In this document: positions 44,594 through 53,421 of the stretch, piece by piece
How positions within the stretch are numbered: the stretch's first letter is position 1
Layout: the number at the start of each line of letters is the position of its first letter
DNA from: Thioclava arctica
Lineage (GTDB): Bacteria; Pseudomonadota; Alphaproteobacteria; Rhodobacterales; Rhodobacteraceae
Assembly (NCBI RefSeq): GCF_040892615.1
Contig: NZ_JBFRYC010000002.1
Coordinates: forward strand, 1 to 64,000
Direction of reading: 5' to 3'
DNA: 64,000 nucleotides
Translations under genes and position numbers: made by a program
Notes under the pieces: generated by a model
Seen by the model: the letters and a program-made list of their open reading frames with translations, nothing else
Told to the model about the DNA's origin: nothing
Databases searched by the model: none

Positions 44594-45831
44594 TTTGGCC
44601 TCGAAAATGCGCGTCGGATCGTGCCCGAGAAGTTGCGCAAATTCCGTACAATCGGGTTTTGGCGCGCACAGGCACGCAGGTCCATCCCGACATAAACGGG
44701 CACCGGGCGCGCCACCAGTCGCAGCGCAGCAAGGCGGGCAAACAGCGCCCGACGGCGCTCGCGTTGACCCGGCTGGATCGCGGCAAGTTTGGCGACATCG
44801 AAAGGCTGCGTTTGCACCGCGCCTGCTGCTTCCGCTTGTGCCAAGATCTCGGCGCCGAGTCGCGTGCGCGCCACGATCAGGCTGACGCCGGGGGCCTCGT
44901 CAAAGACCGGATACCCCTTGGCATCGGTCTCCCAGGCATCGGCGCAGACCAGATCGGCGGCCACGCCCGTGCCATCGGCGCAAATCTTGCAGCGATGCTG
45001 AACGTGATGCGCTAGCACCCCGCCCCAAGCGGAATGATAGTCGAGATCGCGCGTGCTGCCATCGCCAAGCGTCGCCGTCGCGCGCCCCGGCCACCCGTTT
45101 CCGCGATAGCGAAAGGCGGCAAGCTGATCCTCTGCGACGCCCATTTTCGCAAGCAGTTTTTGCGCGCCCGCAGCACTTGGAACGCCCGCACAAAAGAATG
45201 ACAAGATCACCGGGAAGGCGCGTGCCACGGCCGGGTGTTGCAGGCTTAGCGCGCGCAACGCCGAACAATCGCAGGGTTTCCCGATAAAGGCATAGCGCCG
45301 CCCCGAGGCCAGATATTGCGCCAGATCCGCAAGCGGGCTGGAGGGCGCATAGCGCGAGCCCGCCGCCTGTGCCACCTGCTCAGGCGTTTCACTGATGCGC
45401 GTGCGGTTGGCGGTGGGAGAGGCCGGATCGGCCTCAATCTGGATCACGCCATCCACCCGCCCCGAGCGTAGCAGATGCGCCGCCAGCGCCGACAATGCAC
45501 CCCCCGAAGCGCCGGCAAACCGCACGCTTTCATCGCCCGCCCAGCCCGTCACCATCTGCTGATACGGCCCCCAAAGCGGGTCGCGGCCCTCGCCTGCGCG
45601 CGCGCTCGATTGCCCCAATCCCGGGCAACTTGCCCAGATCGAGGCCTCTTGCGGCCCGCTCAGATCCGCGACTTGCACTGGGCGGGGAAATCCCGGCGGC
45701 GTCATCTCCATTGTAATACGCCCGGGCGCCAAACCGGCACAGAGCCCGCAGCCCGCGCAAAGATCACCCTTGGCGACGCGCAAGAGCGCCGTGCTGGGGC
45801 TTGTGAAGGGCTCAGTCTTTTTGGGTGCCAT
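44590..45831 (-). CDS. FrhB-like (F420 hydrogenase/dehydrogenase beta family) protein of the polysaccharide cluster
   Basis: A 413-residue protein with an N-terminal iron-sulfur motif (C-x2-C-x2-C in DLCAGCGLCAG), the FrhB_N segment FAGASGGALSALAAHLL and the FrhB_C segment FIGKPCDCSALRAL, SFFCAGVPS and YRGNGWPG. In methanogens this family reduces coenzyme F420. Bacteria without F420 often carry it next to pyruvyl transferases in polysaccharide clusters, where it is thought to act as a flavin and iron-sulfur redox protein. It is first in the leftward unit, divergent from the flippase. Confidence 0.87.
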   Translation of the reverse strand: MAPKKTEPFTSPSTALLRVAKGDLCAGCGLCAGLAPGRITMEMTPPGFPRPVQVADLSGPQEASIWASCPGLGQSSARAGEGRDPLWGPYQQMVTGWAGDESVRFAGASGGALSALAAHLLRSGRVDGVIQIEADPASPTANRTRISETPEQVAQAAGSRYAPSSPLADLAQYLASGRRYAFIGKPCDCSALRALSLQHPAVARAFPVILSFFCAGVPSAAGAQKLLAKMGVAEDQLAAFRYRGNGWPGRATATLGDGSTRDLDYHSAWGGVLAHHVQHRCKICADGTGVAADLVCADAWETDAKGYPVFDEAPGVSLIVARTRLGAEILAQAEAAGAVQTQPFDVAKLAAIQPGQRERRRALFARLAALRLVARPVPVYVGMDLRACARQNPIVRNLRNFSGTIRRAFSRPK

Positions 45832-46008
45832 GCTCTGCCAGTCTCATTTTGCATTGAGTTGAACAGGAAGAGCCCTGGGCTGACAAGCCCAATGCGCCTT
45901 ACAGCGTTGCGAGCATGTCACAACAGCCACAGCCCACGCTTGACCGCAAGCCAGCAAGCGCCGAAACTTGCCCGAAAGCAAACCCGTCCCTTGCCGTTGC
46001 GTCACTCG

Positions 46009-47448
46009 ATGCCTCGCGCAGACGCCGCGAGGCCCGATCCATTCATGCTGCGCACCGCACTGTTTATCCTGAGCGGAAATGCCGCGACCTCGGCTTTGCT
46101 GCTGGCGCGCAACCTGTTGTTGGCCCGGTTGATCCCGGTGGCCGATTACGGGGTCGCGGCGACGTTTGCGATGGTGATGGCGGTGCTGGAAATGGCCTCG
46201 ACGCTGGAGCTGCATCAGCAAATCGTGCAATCGCCGCGCGGCAATGATCCGCGCTTTCAGGCCGCTTTGCAGGGGTTTCAGGTGCTGCGCGGCACTCTTT
46301 CGGCGGTGGCGCTGTTGGTTCTGGCGGGGCCGATCGCCGATTTCATGGGCATTCCGCAAGCCACCTCGGCCTATCGCTGGCTGGCGCTGATCCCGCTGCT
46401 CAATGCGCTGCAACATTTCGACATTCACCGTGCCCAGCGCAGCGGGCGGTATTTGCCGGTACTGCTCACGGGCACGCTGCCCGCATTTGGCGCGCTATTG
46501 GCGCTATGGCCCTTGGCAAGCATATTTGGCGATTGGCGCGCGGCGCTTTGGGCGATGCTGATTTACACGATCCTTGGGGTAATCACCTCGCATCTTATGG
46601 CCGAGCGGCGCTATCAGTTGCGTCTGGACCGGGCAGAGATGCGCCAATCCATGCAGTTTGGCGCGCCGCTATTGGTCAATGCCGCGATGATGTATCTGGT
46701 GTTTCAGGGCGACAAGGTGATTGTCGGGCGCTTGGCCGGGATGGAGGCGCTGGCGATTTTCGCGATGGGGGTCACGCTGACGCTGACGCCAACCTTGATC
46801 GGGGCCAAGACGATCCAGAATTTCTTTTTGCCCAAGCTGGCCGCCGCACGCGCAGCAGGTCGGCCCGACGTCCAACGTCATCTGGCCAAGGCCGCGTTCG
46901 AAGCCGCTTTGTTGACCGGCTCTGTTCTGGTGCTGGGCGTGTTTTTGCTGGGCACGCCTGTGATCCATCTGCTTTTGGGCGCGAAATACGCCAGCCTGAG
47001 CGGGCTGCTCATTCCGTTTGCAGTGTTGCAGGCGGTGCGCGTGGCCAAGACCGGGCCGACGGTGGTCGCGCTGTCGGTCGGGCAAAGCAGCAATGGAATG
47101 TGGGGAAACCTGCCGCGCGTGTTGATCTTGCCGGTGAGCTATCTGGTCCTGCGCGAAACCGGATCATTCGTGTTCGTGATCTGGCTTTCGACGGCGGCCG
47201 AGGCAGTGGGGCTGGCGTTGACGCTGTGGCGGCTGCACCGGGTCAGCCCGCTGCCGCGCATCCCCGCACCCCTACTGACGAGTGCGCTGACCTTGATTTC
47301 CATCACCGCTGCGACCCATTTCGCCCCGCTGCAAGGTCTAGGCGTCAAGGTCGACCTGTTGATGGGGCTGGCGCTGATCGGGATGCACGTGCTGTCGATG
47401 CGCGGGCTACGCTTCTATTTCGGGCGCAGGCTACCGGACGAAATCTAA
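46009..47448 (+). CDS. Oligosaccharide flippase (MATE/MOP-superfamily, Wzx-like)
   Basis: A 479-residue inner-membrane protein with about 12 hydrophobic segments of the polysaccharide-transport MOP superfamily. It starts LFILSGNAATSALLLARNLLLARLIP and YGVAATFAMVMAV, and has MQFGAPLLVNAAMMYLVFQGDKVIVG and ALAIFAMGVTLTLTPT. It should move lipid-linked sugar units to the periplasm for the polymerase. Start choice is uncertain: ATG at 46009 or 46045. Reading further upstream is open but overlaps the divergent FrhB gene and encodes an Arg/His-rich shadow, so I reject it. Confidence 0.85.
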   Translation: MPRADAARPDPFMLRTALFILSGNAATSALLLARNLLLARLIPVADYGVAATFAMVMAVLEMASTLELHQQIVQSPRGNDPRFQAALQGFQVLRGTLSAVALLVLAGPIADFMGIPQATSAYRWLALIPLLNALQHFDIHRAQRSGRYLPVLLTGTLPAFGALLALWPLASIFGDWRAALWAMLIYTILGVITSHLMAERRYQLRLDRAEMRQSMQFGAPLLVNAAMMYLVFQGDKVIVGRLAGMEALAIFAMGVTLTLTPTLIGAKTIQNFFLPKLAAARAAGRPDVQRHLAKAAFEAALLTGSVLVLGVFLLGTPVIHLLLGAKYASLSGLLIPFAVLQAVRVAKTGPTVVALSVGQSSNGMWGNLPRVLILPVSYLVLRETGSFVFVIWLSTAAEAVGLALTLWRLHRVSPLPRIPAPLLTSALTLISITAATHFAPLQGLGVKVDLLMGLALIGMHVLSMRGLRFYFGRRLPDEI

Positions 47449-47470
47449 GGCCCCGCCGAATATGAAAAGA

Positions 47471-47495
47471 CCCCCTCCGAAAGGGACGGAAGGGG
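47471..47495 (+). terminator. Possible terminator hairpin after the flippase
   Basis: CCCCCTCCG pairs with CGGAAGGGG (one mismatch) across a 7-base loop, 22 bases past the stop. No T run follows. Confidence 0.35.
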
Positions 47496-47605
47496 CCAGT
47501 CTCGCTGATCAGGCTCGTTGATTCACCGCCCGAGGTGTTATTGGTTTCGCCTGGGCCTTCTCAGCGTCTAGGGCGAGCGCACCCGCCCCGGATCTCAGTC
47601 GTCTC

Positions 47606-47854
47606 TCAGTGCAGCGCCATCGCGCCTTGGCTGCGCAGCGTGACCGTGGTCGCAGCGCCCGCCATGCGGATGTCGATCACATCCATGCGCTGGCGGTTCA
47701 GATCACCGCCCAGCATTTCAATCGAGGCATAGCCCCTAAACGTCGCGTCGATCAGCGAAGTCAGCGCCTCACCGGTCAGATCGGCCTCGATCCCGCCGGG
47801 GATTTCACGCAGCGCCTCGGGCGTCACCCGCTTATTTCCAACGATCAGTTCCAC
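47606..47854 (-). CDS. Small hypothetical protein downstream of the large nrdJ
   Basis: An 82-residue soluble protein starting at GTG after GAAGGGA. It has NKRVTPEALREIPGGIEADL, TSLIDATFRGYASIEM and DVIDIRMAGAATTVTL segments, alternating strand and helix. I do not recognise it. It is on the same strand as nrdJ, 80 bases after its stop, with a hairpin in between. Confidence 0.55.
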   Translation of the reverse strand: MELIVGNKRVTPEALREIPGGIEADLTGEALTSLIDATFRGYASIEMLGGDLNRQRMDVIDIRMAGAATTVTLRSQGAMALH

Positions 47855-47895
47855 TTGCGTCCCTTCTCCGTCCCGTCTTCGCGGGCGTATCGTTC

Positions 47896-47923
47896 AAGGC
47901 CCGGCGCCATGGCACCGGACCTT
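47896..47923 (-). terminator. GC-rich hairpin after the large nrdJ
   Basis: On the minus-strand RNA, AAGGUCCGGUGCC pairs with GGCGCCGGGCCUU using two G-U pairs, with a tight loop. No U run follows. It lies between nrdJ and the small gene and may reduce read-through. Confidence 0.4.
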
Positions 47924-47934
47924 TGTCATTGTCC

Positions 47935-50900
47935 TCAGCTACAGCCGCTGGTCGCGCCGCAGGTGTTGCACTTCATGCAGGTGCCGTTGCGCACGAGCGT
48001 ATAGTTGCCGCAATCGCCGCAGGCCTCGCCCTCATAGCCCTGCAGCTTGGCCTTGACGCGCGCGTCCATTGCGACCCCGCCCGAAGATACGGCGGTTGTC
48101 GTGGTGACCTTGGCTTGCACGGTCTCACTGGTCAGCACATCGCTGATCTTGCCCCCGGCCAGCGCGCTGAGACCGCCCCCGCCTTGCAGCACCATCAGCT
48201 CTTGCGGCATCCGCTTGCGCAGGTAGCCAGTCGAGGAAATCTGGCGCAGCACTTCCAGCGACTTGCTGGCTTTATCCGAGACCGGCTCGACATTGGGCTT
48301 GCCCTCGGTCTCGCCGCCACCCAGATCGTCAAAGCTTGCGCCTTGCGGTTTGACATGGGCCAGATCGGTGCGGTCGAGATAGCTCACCGCCAGTTCGCGG
48401 AACACATAATCGAGGATCGAGGTTGCGTTCTTGATGCTGTCATTGCCCTGCACCATGCCCGCAGGTTCGAACTTGGTGAAGGTGAAGGCATCGACGAACT
48501 CTTCCAGCGGCACGCCATATTGCAGGCCAACCGACACCGCGATGGCGAAGTTGTTCATCATCGCGCGAAAGCCCGCGCCTTCCTTATGCATGTCGATGAA
48601 GATCTCACCCAGATCGCCGTCATCATATTCGCCCGTGCGCAGGTAAACCTTGTGGCCTCCGACCACGGCTTTTTGCGTGTAACCCTTGCGGCGCGAGGGC
48701 AGTTTTTCGCGGTGGCTGCGCACGACCTCCTTGACGATCACCTTCTCGATGATCTTCTCGGCCAGCACGGCGGCCTTTTCCTGCGCCGAGCCGTTGGTAA
48801 GGATCTCTTCGGCTTCCTCGTCATCCTCGATCAGCGCCGAAGCCAGCGGCTGGCTCAGTTTCGAACCGTCACGATAGAGCGCATTCGCCTTGATCCCCAG
48901 CGACCAGCTGAGTTCGTAAGCGGCCAGCGTCTCGTCGATCGAAGCCGAGTTGGGCATGTTGATCGTCTTCGAGATCGCCCCCGAGATGAAGCTTTGCGCC
49001 GCCGCCATCATCGTGATGTGGCTGGCCACCGACAGATAGCGCTTGCCGATCTTGCCGCAGGCATTGGCGCAATCGAACACGCCCAGATGCTCGTCTTTCA
49101 GATGCGGCGCACCTTCCAGCGTCATCGTGCCGCAAACATGGTTATTGGCGGCCTCGATCTGCGCCTTGGTAAAGCCAAGGTGACGCAGCAGATCAAAGGT
49201 CGGATCGTTCAGCTTCTCGGCCGGGATGCCCAGCGTTTTGGTGCAGAACTCTTCGCCCAGCGTCCACTGGTTGAACACGAAGCGGATATCGAAGGCGGTG
49301 GGCAGCGCGGCCTCGATCTTCTCGATCTCGCGCGGGCCAAAGCCATGCCCGATCAGCGCGGTGGTGTTGATATCGGGGCAGTTGCCAAGGCTGGCGTGAC
49401 CCACGGCATGGGCGATCATTTCCTCGACCTGCGCAGACCCATAGCCCAGCTTTTCCAGCGCGGCAGGCACCGAGCGGTTGATGATCTTGAAATAGCCACC
49501 GCCTGCGAGTTTCTTGAACTTCACGAGTGCGAAGTCGGGCTCAATGCCGGTGGTGTCGCAATCCATCACCAGACCGATCGTGCCGGTCGGTGCGATGACC
49601 GAGACTTGCGCGTTGCGATAGCCGTGCTTCTCGCCAAGGCTCAGCGCCTCGTCCCAAGCCTGTTGCGCCAGCTCGACCAGACCCTGATCGGGGCAGCCTG
49701 CATGATCCAATGCGACCGGCTTGACCGCAAGGCCTTCATAGCCTTCGGTTTTGCCGCGCGCAGCGGTGCGGTGGTTGCGGATCACACGCAGCATGTGGGC
49801 TGCGTTCTTTTCATAGCCGGGGAACGGCCCCAACTCGCCCGCCATCTCGGCCGAAGTCGCATAGGACACGCCCGTCATCACGGCGGTCAAAGCGCCACAC
49901 AGCGCACGGCCCTCGGTGCTGTCATAGCCATAGCCCATATTCATCAGCAGACCGCCGATATTGGCATAGCCCAGACCCAGCGTGCGGAAATCATACGAGC
50001 GCTGCGCGATCTCTTGGCTCGGGAATTGCGCCATCAGCACCGAAATTTCCAGCGTCACGGTCCAGAGACGAGTCGCGTGGACATAGGCTTGGGCGTCAAA
50101 CTTGCCGTCCTTGTAGAAGGTCAGCAGGTTCATCGACGCCAAGTTACACGCCGTGTCATCAAGGAACATGTATTCCGAGCACGGGTTGGAGCCACGGATC
50201 GCGCCATCTTCGGGGCAGGTGTGCCAATCATTCACGGTGTCGTGGAACTGGATGCCCGGATCGGCACAGGCCCAAGCGGCGTGACCGACCTGCTCCCACA
50301 GCTCACGGGCGCGGATGGTTTTCGCAACTTTGCCATCGGTGCGCCGGATCAGCTCCCACGGGGCGTCATCCTTGACCGCTTGCAGGAAGGCATTGGTCAC
50401 GCGCACCGAGTTATTCGAGTTCTGACCCGAGACCGAGACATAGGCCTCACTATCCCAATCGGTGTCATAGGTCGGGAATTCGATGCTGGCGTAACCCTGA
50501 CGGGCATATTGCAACACGCGGTTGATATAGGTTTCCGGGATCATCACGCGCTTGGCGGATTTGATCGCCTCTTTCAGCGCCGGATTGCTGGCGGGATCGA
50601 CCGAGGTTTCGTCCGAGCCATCACATTCGCGGATCGCCGTGAAAATCTTGTTCAGCTCACGCTCATGCAGTTTCGAGCCGGCAACGAGGCTGGCGACTTT
50701 CTGCTCTTCGATCACCTTCCAGTTCACGAATTGCTCGATATCGGGGTGATCCATGTCGCAGATCACCATCTTGGCGGCGCGCCGCGTGGTGCCGCCCGAT
50801 TTGATCGCACCCGCAGCCCGGTCACCAATTTTAAGGAAGCCCATCAGCCCCGAGGATTTGCCCCCCCCCGAAAGCGACTCACCGGCCGCGCGCAGGCTGG

Positions 50901-51606
50901 AGAAGTTGGTGCCCGTGCCCGAGCCGTATTTGAACAGACGCGCCTCACGTACCCAGAGATCCATGATGCCGCCATCGCCCACCAGATCGTCTTTGACCGA
51001 CTGGATAAAACAGGCATGGGGCTGGGGATGCTCATAGGCCGAGGCTGATTTCGTCAGCTTGCCGGTTTTGAAATCGACGTAGTAATGACCCTGCGACGGC
51101 CCGTCGATGCCATAGGCCCAATGCAGGCCGGTGTTGAACCATTGCGGCGAATTCGGCGCGGCCATCTGTTCGGCCAGCATGAACCGCATCTCGTCATAAT
51201 AGGCACGCGCATCGGCCTCGGTGGTGAAATAGCCACCTTTCCAGCCCCAGTAGCACCACGCACCCGCCAGACGGTCGAACACTTGCTTGGCCGAGGATTC
51301 GCCCGTGAACCGTGCCTCTTCGGGCAGGCCAGCCAGCGCCTCTTCATCAGGAACCGAGCGCCACAGGAATTCGGGCATGCCCTTTTCCTTGACCTTTTTC
51401 AGCGCCGCCGGAACGCCTGCCTTGCGGAAATACTTTTGGGCTAGCACGTCCGAGGCGACTTGGCTCCAGCGCTTGGGCACTTCCACCGAATCGTTGCGAA
51501 ACACCACCGTGCCATCGGGATTGCGAATCTCGGAAGCGGTTGTCGTGAAGGCCAGTGCCCCATAGGCGCCGGTCTCTTCGGTGGTGAATTTCCGTTCGAT
51601 CTTCAT
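47935..51606 (-). CDS. nrdJ: Vitamin B12-dependent (class II) ribonucleotide reductase, long form
   Basis: Deoxyribonucleotide synthesis with adenosylcobalamin; 1223 residues, the usual long alphaproteobacterial form. Motifs include PQPHACFIQSV, EARLFKYGSGTGTNFSSLR, GTTRRAAKMVICDMDHPDIEQF, the active-site loop GSNPCSEYMFLDDTACNL, and VIAPTGTIGLVMDCDTTGIEP. Further on are NHVCGTMTLEGAPHL and, at the C-terminus, CGDCGNYTLVRNGTCMKCNTCG with a final CS pair for thioredoxin-like reduction. I start at MKIERKF; longer reading upstream is not supported by a ribosome binding site. Upstream lie NrdR-like and DnaA-like sites. Confidence 0.96.
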   Translation of the reverse strand: MKIERKFTTEETGAYGALAFTTTASEIRNPDGTVVFRNDSVEVPKRWSQVASDVLAQKYFRKAGVPAALKKVKEKGMPEFLWRSVPDEEALAGLPEEARFTGESSAKQVFDRLAGAWCYWGWKGGYFTTEADARAYYDEMRFMLAEQMAAPNSPQWFNTGLHWAYGIDGPSQGHYYVDFKTGKLTKSASAYEHPQPHACFIQSVKDDLVGDGGIMDLWVREARLFKYGSGTGTNFSSLRAAGESLSGGGKSSGLMGFLKIGDRAAGAIKSGGTTRRAAKMVICDMDHPDIEQFVNWKVIEEQKVASLVAGSKLHERELNKIFTAIRECDGSDETSVDPASNPALKEAIKSAKRVMIPETYINRVLQYARQGYASIEFPTYDTDWDSEAYVSVSGQNSNNSVRVTNAFLQAVKDDAPWELIRRTDGKVAKTIRARELWEQVGHAAWACADPGIQFHDTVNDWHTCPEDGAIRGSNPCSEYMFLDDTACNLASMNLLTFYKDGKFDAQAYVHATRLWTVTLEISVLMAQFPSQEIAQRSYDFRTLGLGYANIGGLLMNMGYGYDSTEGRALCGALTAVMTGVSYATSAEMAGELGPFPGYEKNAAHMLRVIRNHRTAARGKTEGYEGLAVKPVALDHAGCPDQGLVELAQQAWDEALSLGEKHGYRNAQVSVIAPTGTIGLVMDCDTTGIEPDFALVKFKKLAGGGYFKIINRSVPAALEKLGYGSAQVEEMIAHAVGHASLGNCPDINTTALIGHGFGPREIEKIEAALPTAFDIRFVFNQWTLGEEFCTKTLGIPAEKLNDPTFDLLRHLGFTKAQIEAANNHVCGTMTLEGAPHLKDEHLGVFDCANACGKIGKRYLSVASHITMMAAAQSFISGAISKTINMPNSASIDETLAAYELSWSLGIKANALYRDGSKLSQPLASALIEDDEEAEEILTNGSAQEKAAVLAEKIIEKVIVKEVVRSHREKLPSRRKGYTQKAVVGGHKVYLRTGEYDDGDLGEIFIDMHKEGAGFRAMMNNFAIAVSVGLQYGVPLEEFVDAFTFTKFEPAGMVQGNDSIKNATSILDYVFRELAVSYLDRTDLAHVKPQGASFDDLGGGETEGKPNVEPVSDKASKSLEVLRQISSTGYLRKRMPQELMVLQGGGGLSALAGGKISDVLTSETVQAKVTTTTAVSSGGVAMDARVKAKLQGYEGEACGDCGNYTLVRNGTCMKCNTCGATSGCS

Positions 51607-51744
51607 TTGCCCAAATCCCGTCTGATTATTCAAGAGTGGCTGGGCAGTGGGCAAAGTCAGATCGGGCGCTCGCAACACAATTGTGCGAGTCGCGGCAACA
51701 CAGACTGCTGCCATCCCAATTCCTGTCCCTTAGCCCACCTGCCC

Positions 51745-51793
51745 CACTACATCTGGTAGTGACGCCGCTGACAAACCACAACCTGCCGTAGGG
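51745..51793. promoter_or_regulatory. Tandem NrdR-like boxes before the large nrdJ
   Basis: CACTACATCTGGTAGTG (51745-51761) is a perfect inverted repeat around ATCTG and resembles NrdR boxes. A degenerate second copy, CACAACCTGCCGTAGGG (51777-51793), matches it at 11 of 17 positions. The copies start 32 bases apart, about three helical turns, as in known NrdR-controlled promoters. The nrdR gene is not in the window. Confidence 0.4.
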
Positions 51794-51875
51794 CTAGCGA
51801 TCCGTCAACGACTCTTTAATGCTGTTCAGGGCCATTTTTGTGTTGACCAAGCCCATTTGACGAGGTCGACCCGAT

Positions 51876-52006
51876 TCATCCACACCGGGGCTGTGGACAG
51901 TCTTGCTTGGGTGCGACAGAAAAATGCCTGTGATCTATAGGACTTGGCGATAACGACGCCGTGATTGTGGGCAATTGATCCACATTCCCCAATATCTTGT
52001 GGACAA
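51876..52006. promoter_or_regulatory. Four DnaA-box-like sites upstream of nrdJ
   Basis: TCATCCACA (51876-51884), TGTGGACAG (51892-51900), TGATCCACA (51976-51984) and TGTGGACAA (51998-52006) each differ from the DnaA box TTATCCACA (or its complement) at one or two positions. They form two inverted pairs about 100 bases apart. The intergenic region 51607-52125 has no gene. Confidence 0.4.
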
Positions 52007-52125
52007 TGTGACAGGGGGATGACGATTTTTCTCGCGGAATCGGCGGGCGTGGCCCTAGTGCCACAGCGCAACGCCGCCACAAGATATAGTGACACGCGAA
52101 GTTTTATGACCGAAAGAGAGAGGAA

Positions 52126-52202
52126 TGGTCGGGGCGGCGAGATTCGAACTCACGACCTTCTGTACCCAAAACAGACGCGCTACCAGGCTGCGCTACGCCC
52201 CG
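52126..52202 (-). tRNA. tRNA-Pro (anticodon UGG)
   Basis: On the minus strand the acceptor stem CGGGGCG pairs with CGCCCCG, the D arm contains AGCGCAGCCTGGTAGCGC, the anticodon stem TCTGT/ACAGA closes the loop TTTGGGT with anticodon TGG, and the T arm carries GTTCGAATC. The terminal CCA is encoded. It decodes CCN proline codons beginning with CCA/CCG. Confidence 0.95.
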
Positions 52203-52244
52203 ACTGGGGGTTTCATAGCCGCCCCGCGCGGCCAAGGAAAGGGG

Positions 52245-52730
52245 TCACGGACAGGGAAATGCCGCGCGCGCCTGATCTATCCTGGGATGAGCCAGCAGAG
52301 CGCCCTCTTTGATGCCCAGCCGCGCGGCCAATCCGCCGTTGATTTCAAGCACGAATTGCACCGGCGCACCCGAGGGAAGCGGCGTGTCATCCATCGGCTT
52401 GGCGTTGCGCGCAATGTGCACCACCCGGCCCGCCGCATCGATGTAGATAATGTCGAGCCCTAGCAAAGTGTCATGCATCCAGAACGAGACGTCGCGCGCA
52501 GTGGGATAGACAAACAACATGCCTGCGCTGCTGGGCATATGGGGGCGCCCCATCAGACCCTGCGCGCGCGCGGCGGGCGTATCGGCGATTTCGACGTTGA
52601 ATTGCGACAGCTGCCCGTTCTGAGACACGATCGCCAAATCATCGCGGCACTGAGGGGCGCTTTGGTTTTGCGCATGCGCCGATGTAACATCCAGAAACAG
52701 CGCCACACTCAGCGCCAGAATCGGGATCAT
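52245..52730 (-). CDS. DUF192 family exported protein
   Basis: A 161-residue protein with a signal peptide (IPILALSVALFLDVTSAHA) and one DUF192 domain: FNVEIADTPAARAQGLMGR, GMLFVYPTARDVSFWMHDT, LDIIYIDAAGRVVHI and VLEINGGLAARLGI. Role unknown; the family is small, all-beta and usually periplasmic. It lies 21 bases behind the cold-shock gene on the same strand, so the two are probably cotranscribed, and it precedes the tRNA-Pro gene. Confidence 0.88.
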   Translation of the reverse strand: MIPILALSVALFLDVTSAHAQNQSAPQCRDDLAIVSQNGQLSQFNVEIADTPAARAQGLMGRPHMPSSAGMLFVYPTARDVSFWMHDTLLGLDIIYIDAAGRVVHIARNAKPMDDTPLPSGAPVQFVLEINGGLAARLGIKEGALLAHPRIDQARAAFPCP

Positions 52731-52750
52731 CAGCCGCAACAGCGCTGCGC

Positions 52751-53305
52751 CTAACGCGTCTCGCGCAAGGTTGCGTCCCATGCCAGAACCTGTGCTGCCA
52801 TCCGACCGCGCTTGCCCTCGATCACACGCAGACACACCGCTTCGCCCGGTGCCAGATCGGCAAAGCCCGAGCGGCGCAACACTTCCATGTGAATAAACAC
52901 GTCCTCGTCGCGCTCGAACACATTGGCAAAGCCAAAGCCCTTGCCCTTCTCGAACCACTTCACCCGAGCAGGCTCCAGCGGCAGCGCTATAAGTTCTTCG
53001 GGCGAGTTCTCGCCCAAATCCTCGATCGGGGCGACCATTTCGCCCTCGGGCGGTGTGATCGCCGTAACCTCGACGGCCTGTGCACCCCGCGGCGTAGTCT
53101 GCACCTTGACCGTGATCTGGGCATGATCGGCCACCGAGCCCTGACCAAAATTGCGCAAGACATTGGCATGCAGCAAAATGTCTGGCCCACCGGTCTGATC
53201 CAGAATGAATCCGAACCCTTTGACCGGGTCGAACCACTTCACCTCTCCCGTGATCTCGCTCAGCAATTCGGGGCGCTCGCCTAACATCTTCCATCCCGTC
53301 TGCAT
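52751..53305 (-). CDS. Cold-shock protein with two CSD domains
   Basis: A 184-residue RNA-binding protein with two cold-shock domains. The first (about 18-85) has GEVKWFDPVKGFGFI and DILLHANVL. The second (about 112-178) has ARVKWFEKGKGFGFA and EDVFIHMEVL. An acidic linker (EDLGENSPEE) joins them. Both keep the RNP1-like KGFGF and RNP2-like [VI][FL][IL]H motifs. Double-domain forms are common in alphaproteobacteria and act as RNA chaperones or regulators. Confidence 0.93.
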   Translation of the reverse strand: MQTGWKMLGERPELLSEITGEVKWFDPVKGFGFILDQTGGPDILLHANVLRNFGQGSVADHAQITVKVQTTPRGAQAVEVTAITPPEGEMVAPIEDLGENSPEELIALPLEPARVKWFEKGKGFGFANVFERDEDVFIHMEVLRRSGFADLAPGEAVCLRVIEGKRGRMAAQVLAWDATLRETR

Positions 53306-53421
53306 GTTCGAGCTTTCCTGTTCGCATGTCTTTCGTGCGGACAGTCTGGCGCTTCAAGAGGTGGATCATCAAGAGAATTCCTCGTGATTCAAGTGGCTTC
53401 GCATTTCACGAAGCGTGAAAT

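Noticed and set aside
45475..46008. Upstream extension of the flippase frame
   Set aside because: It overlaps the divergent FrhB-like gene and is Arg/Pro-rich without membrane segments. The MOP-family start appears only after 46009.
47923..51048. A 1041-codon open frame antisense to the large nrdJ
   Set aside because: It is a mirror frame of a GC-rich, strongly coded gene. Its protein is His/Arg/Gln-rich with no family resemblance, and the opposite strand has clear NrdJ motifs throughout.
51876..52006. Chromosomal replication origin
   Set aside because: DnaA-like 9-mers are imperfect and few, there is no AT-rich unwinding region, and no origin-associated genes are nearby.
51607..52125. Cobalamin riboswitch upstream of the large nrdJ
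   Set aside because: I looked for the conserved B12-box and its flanking helices here and before the short nrdJ and did not find them.
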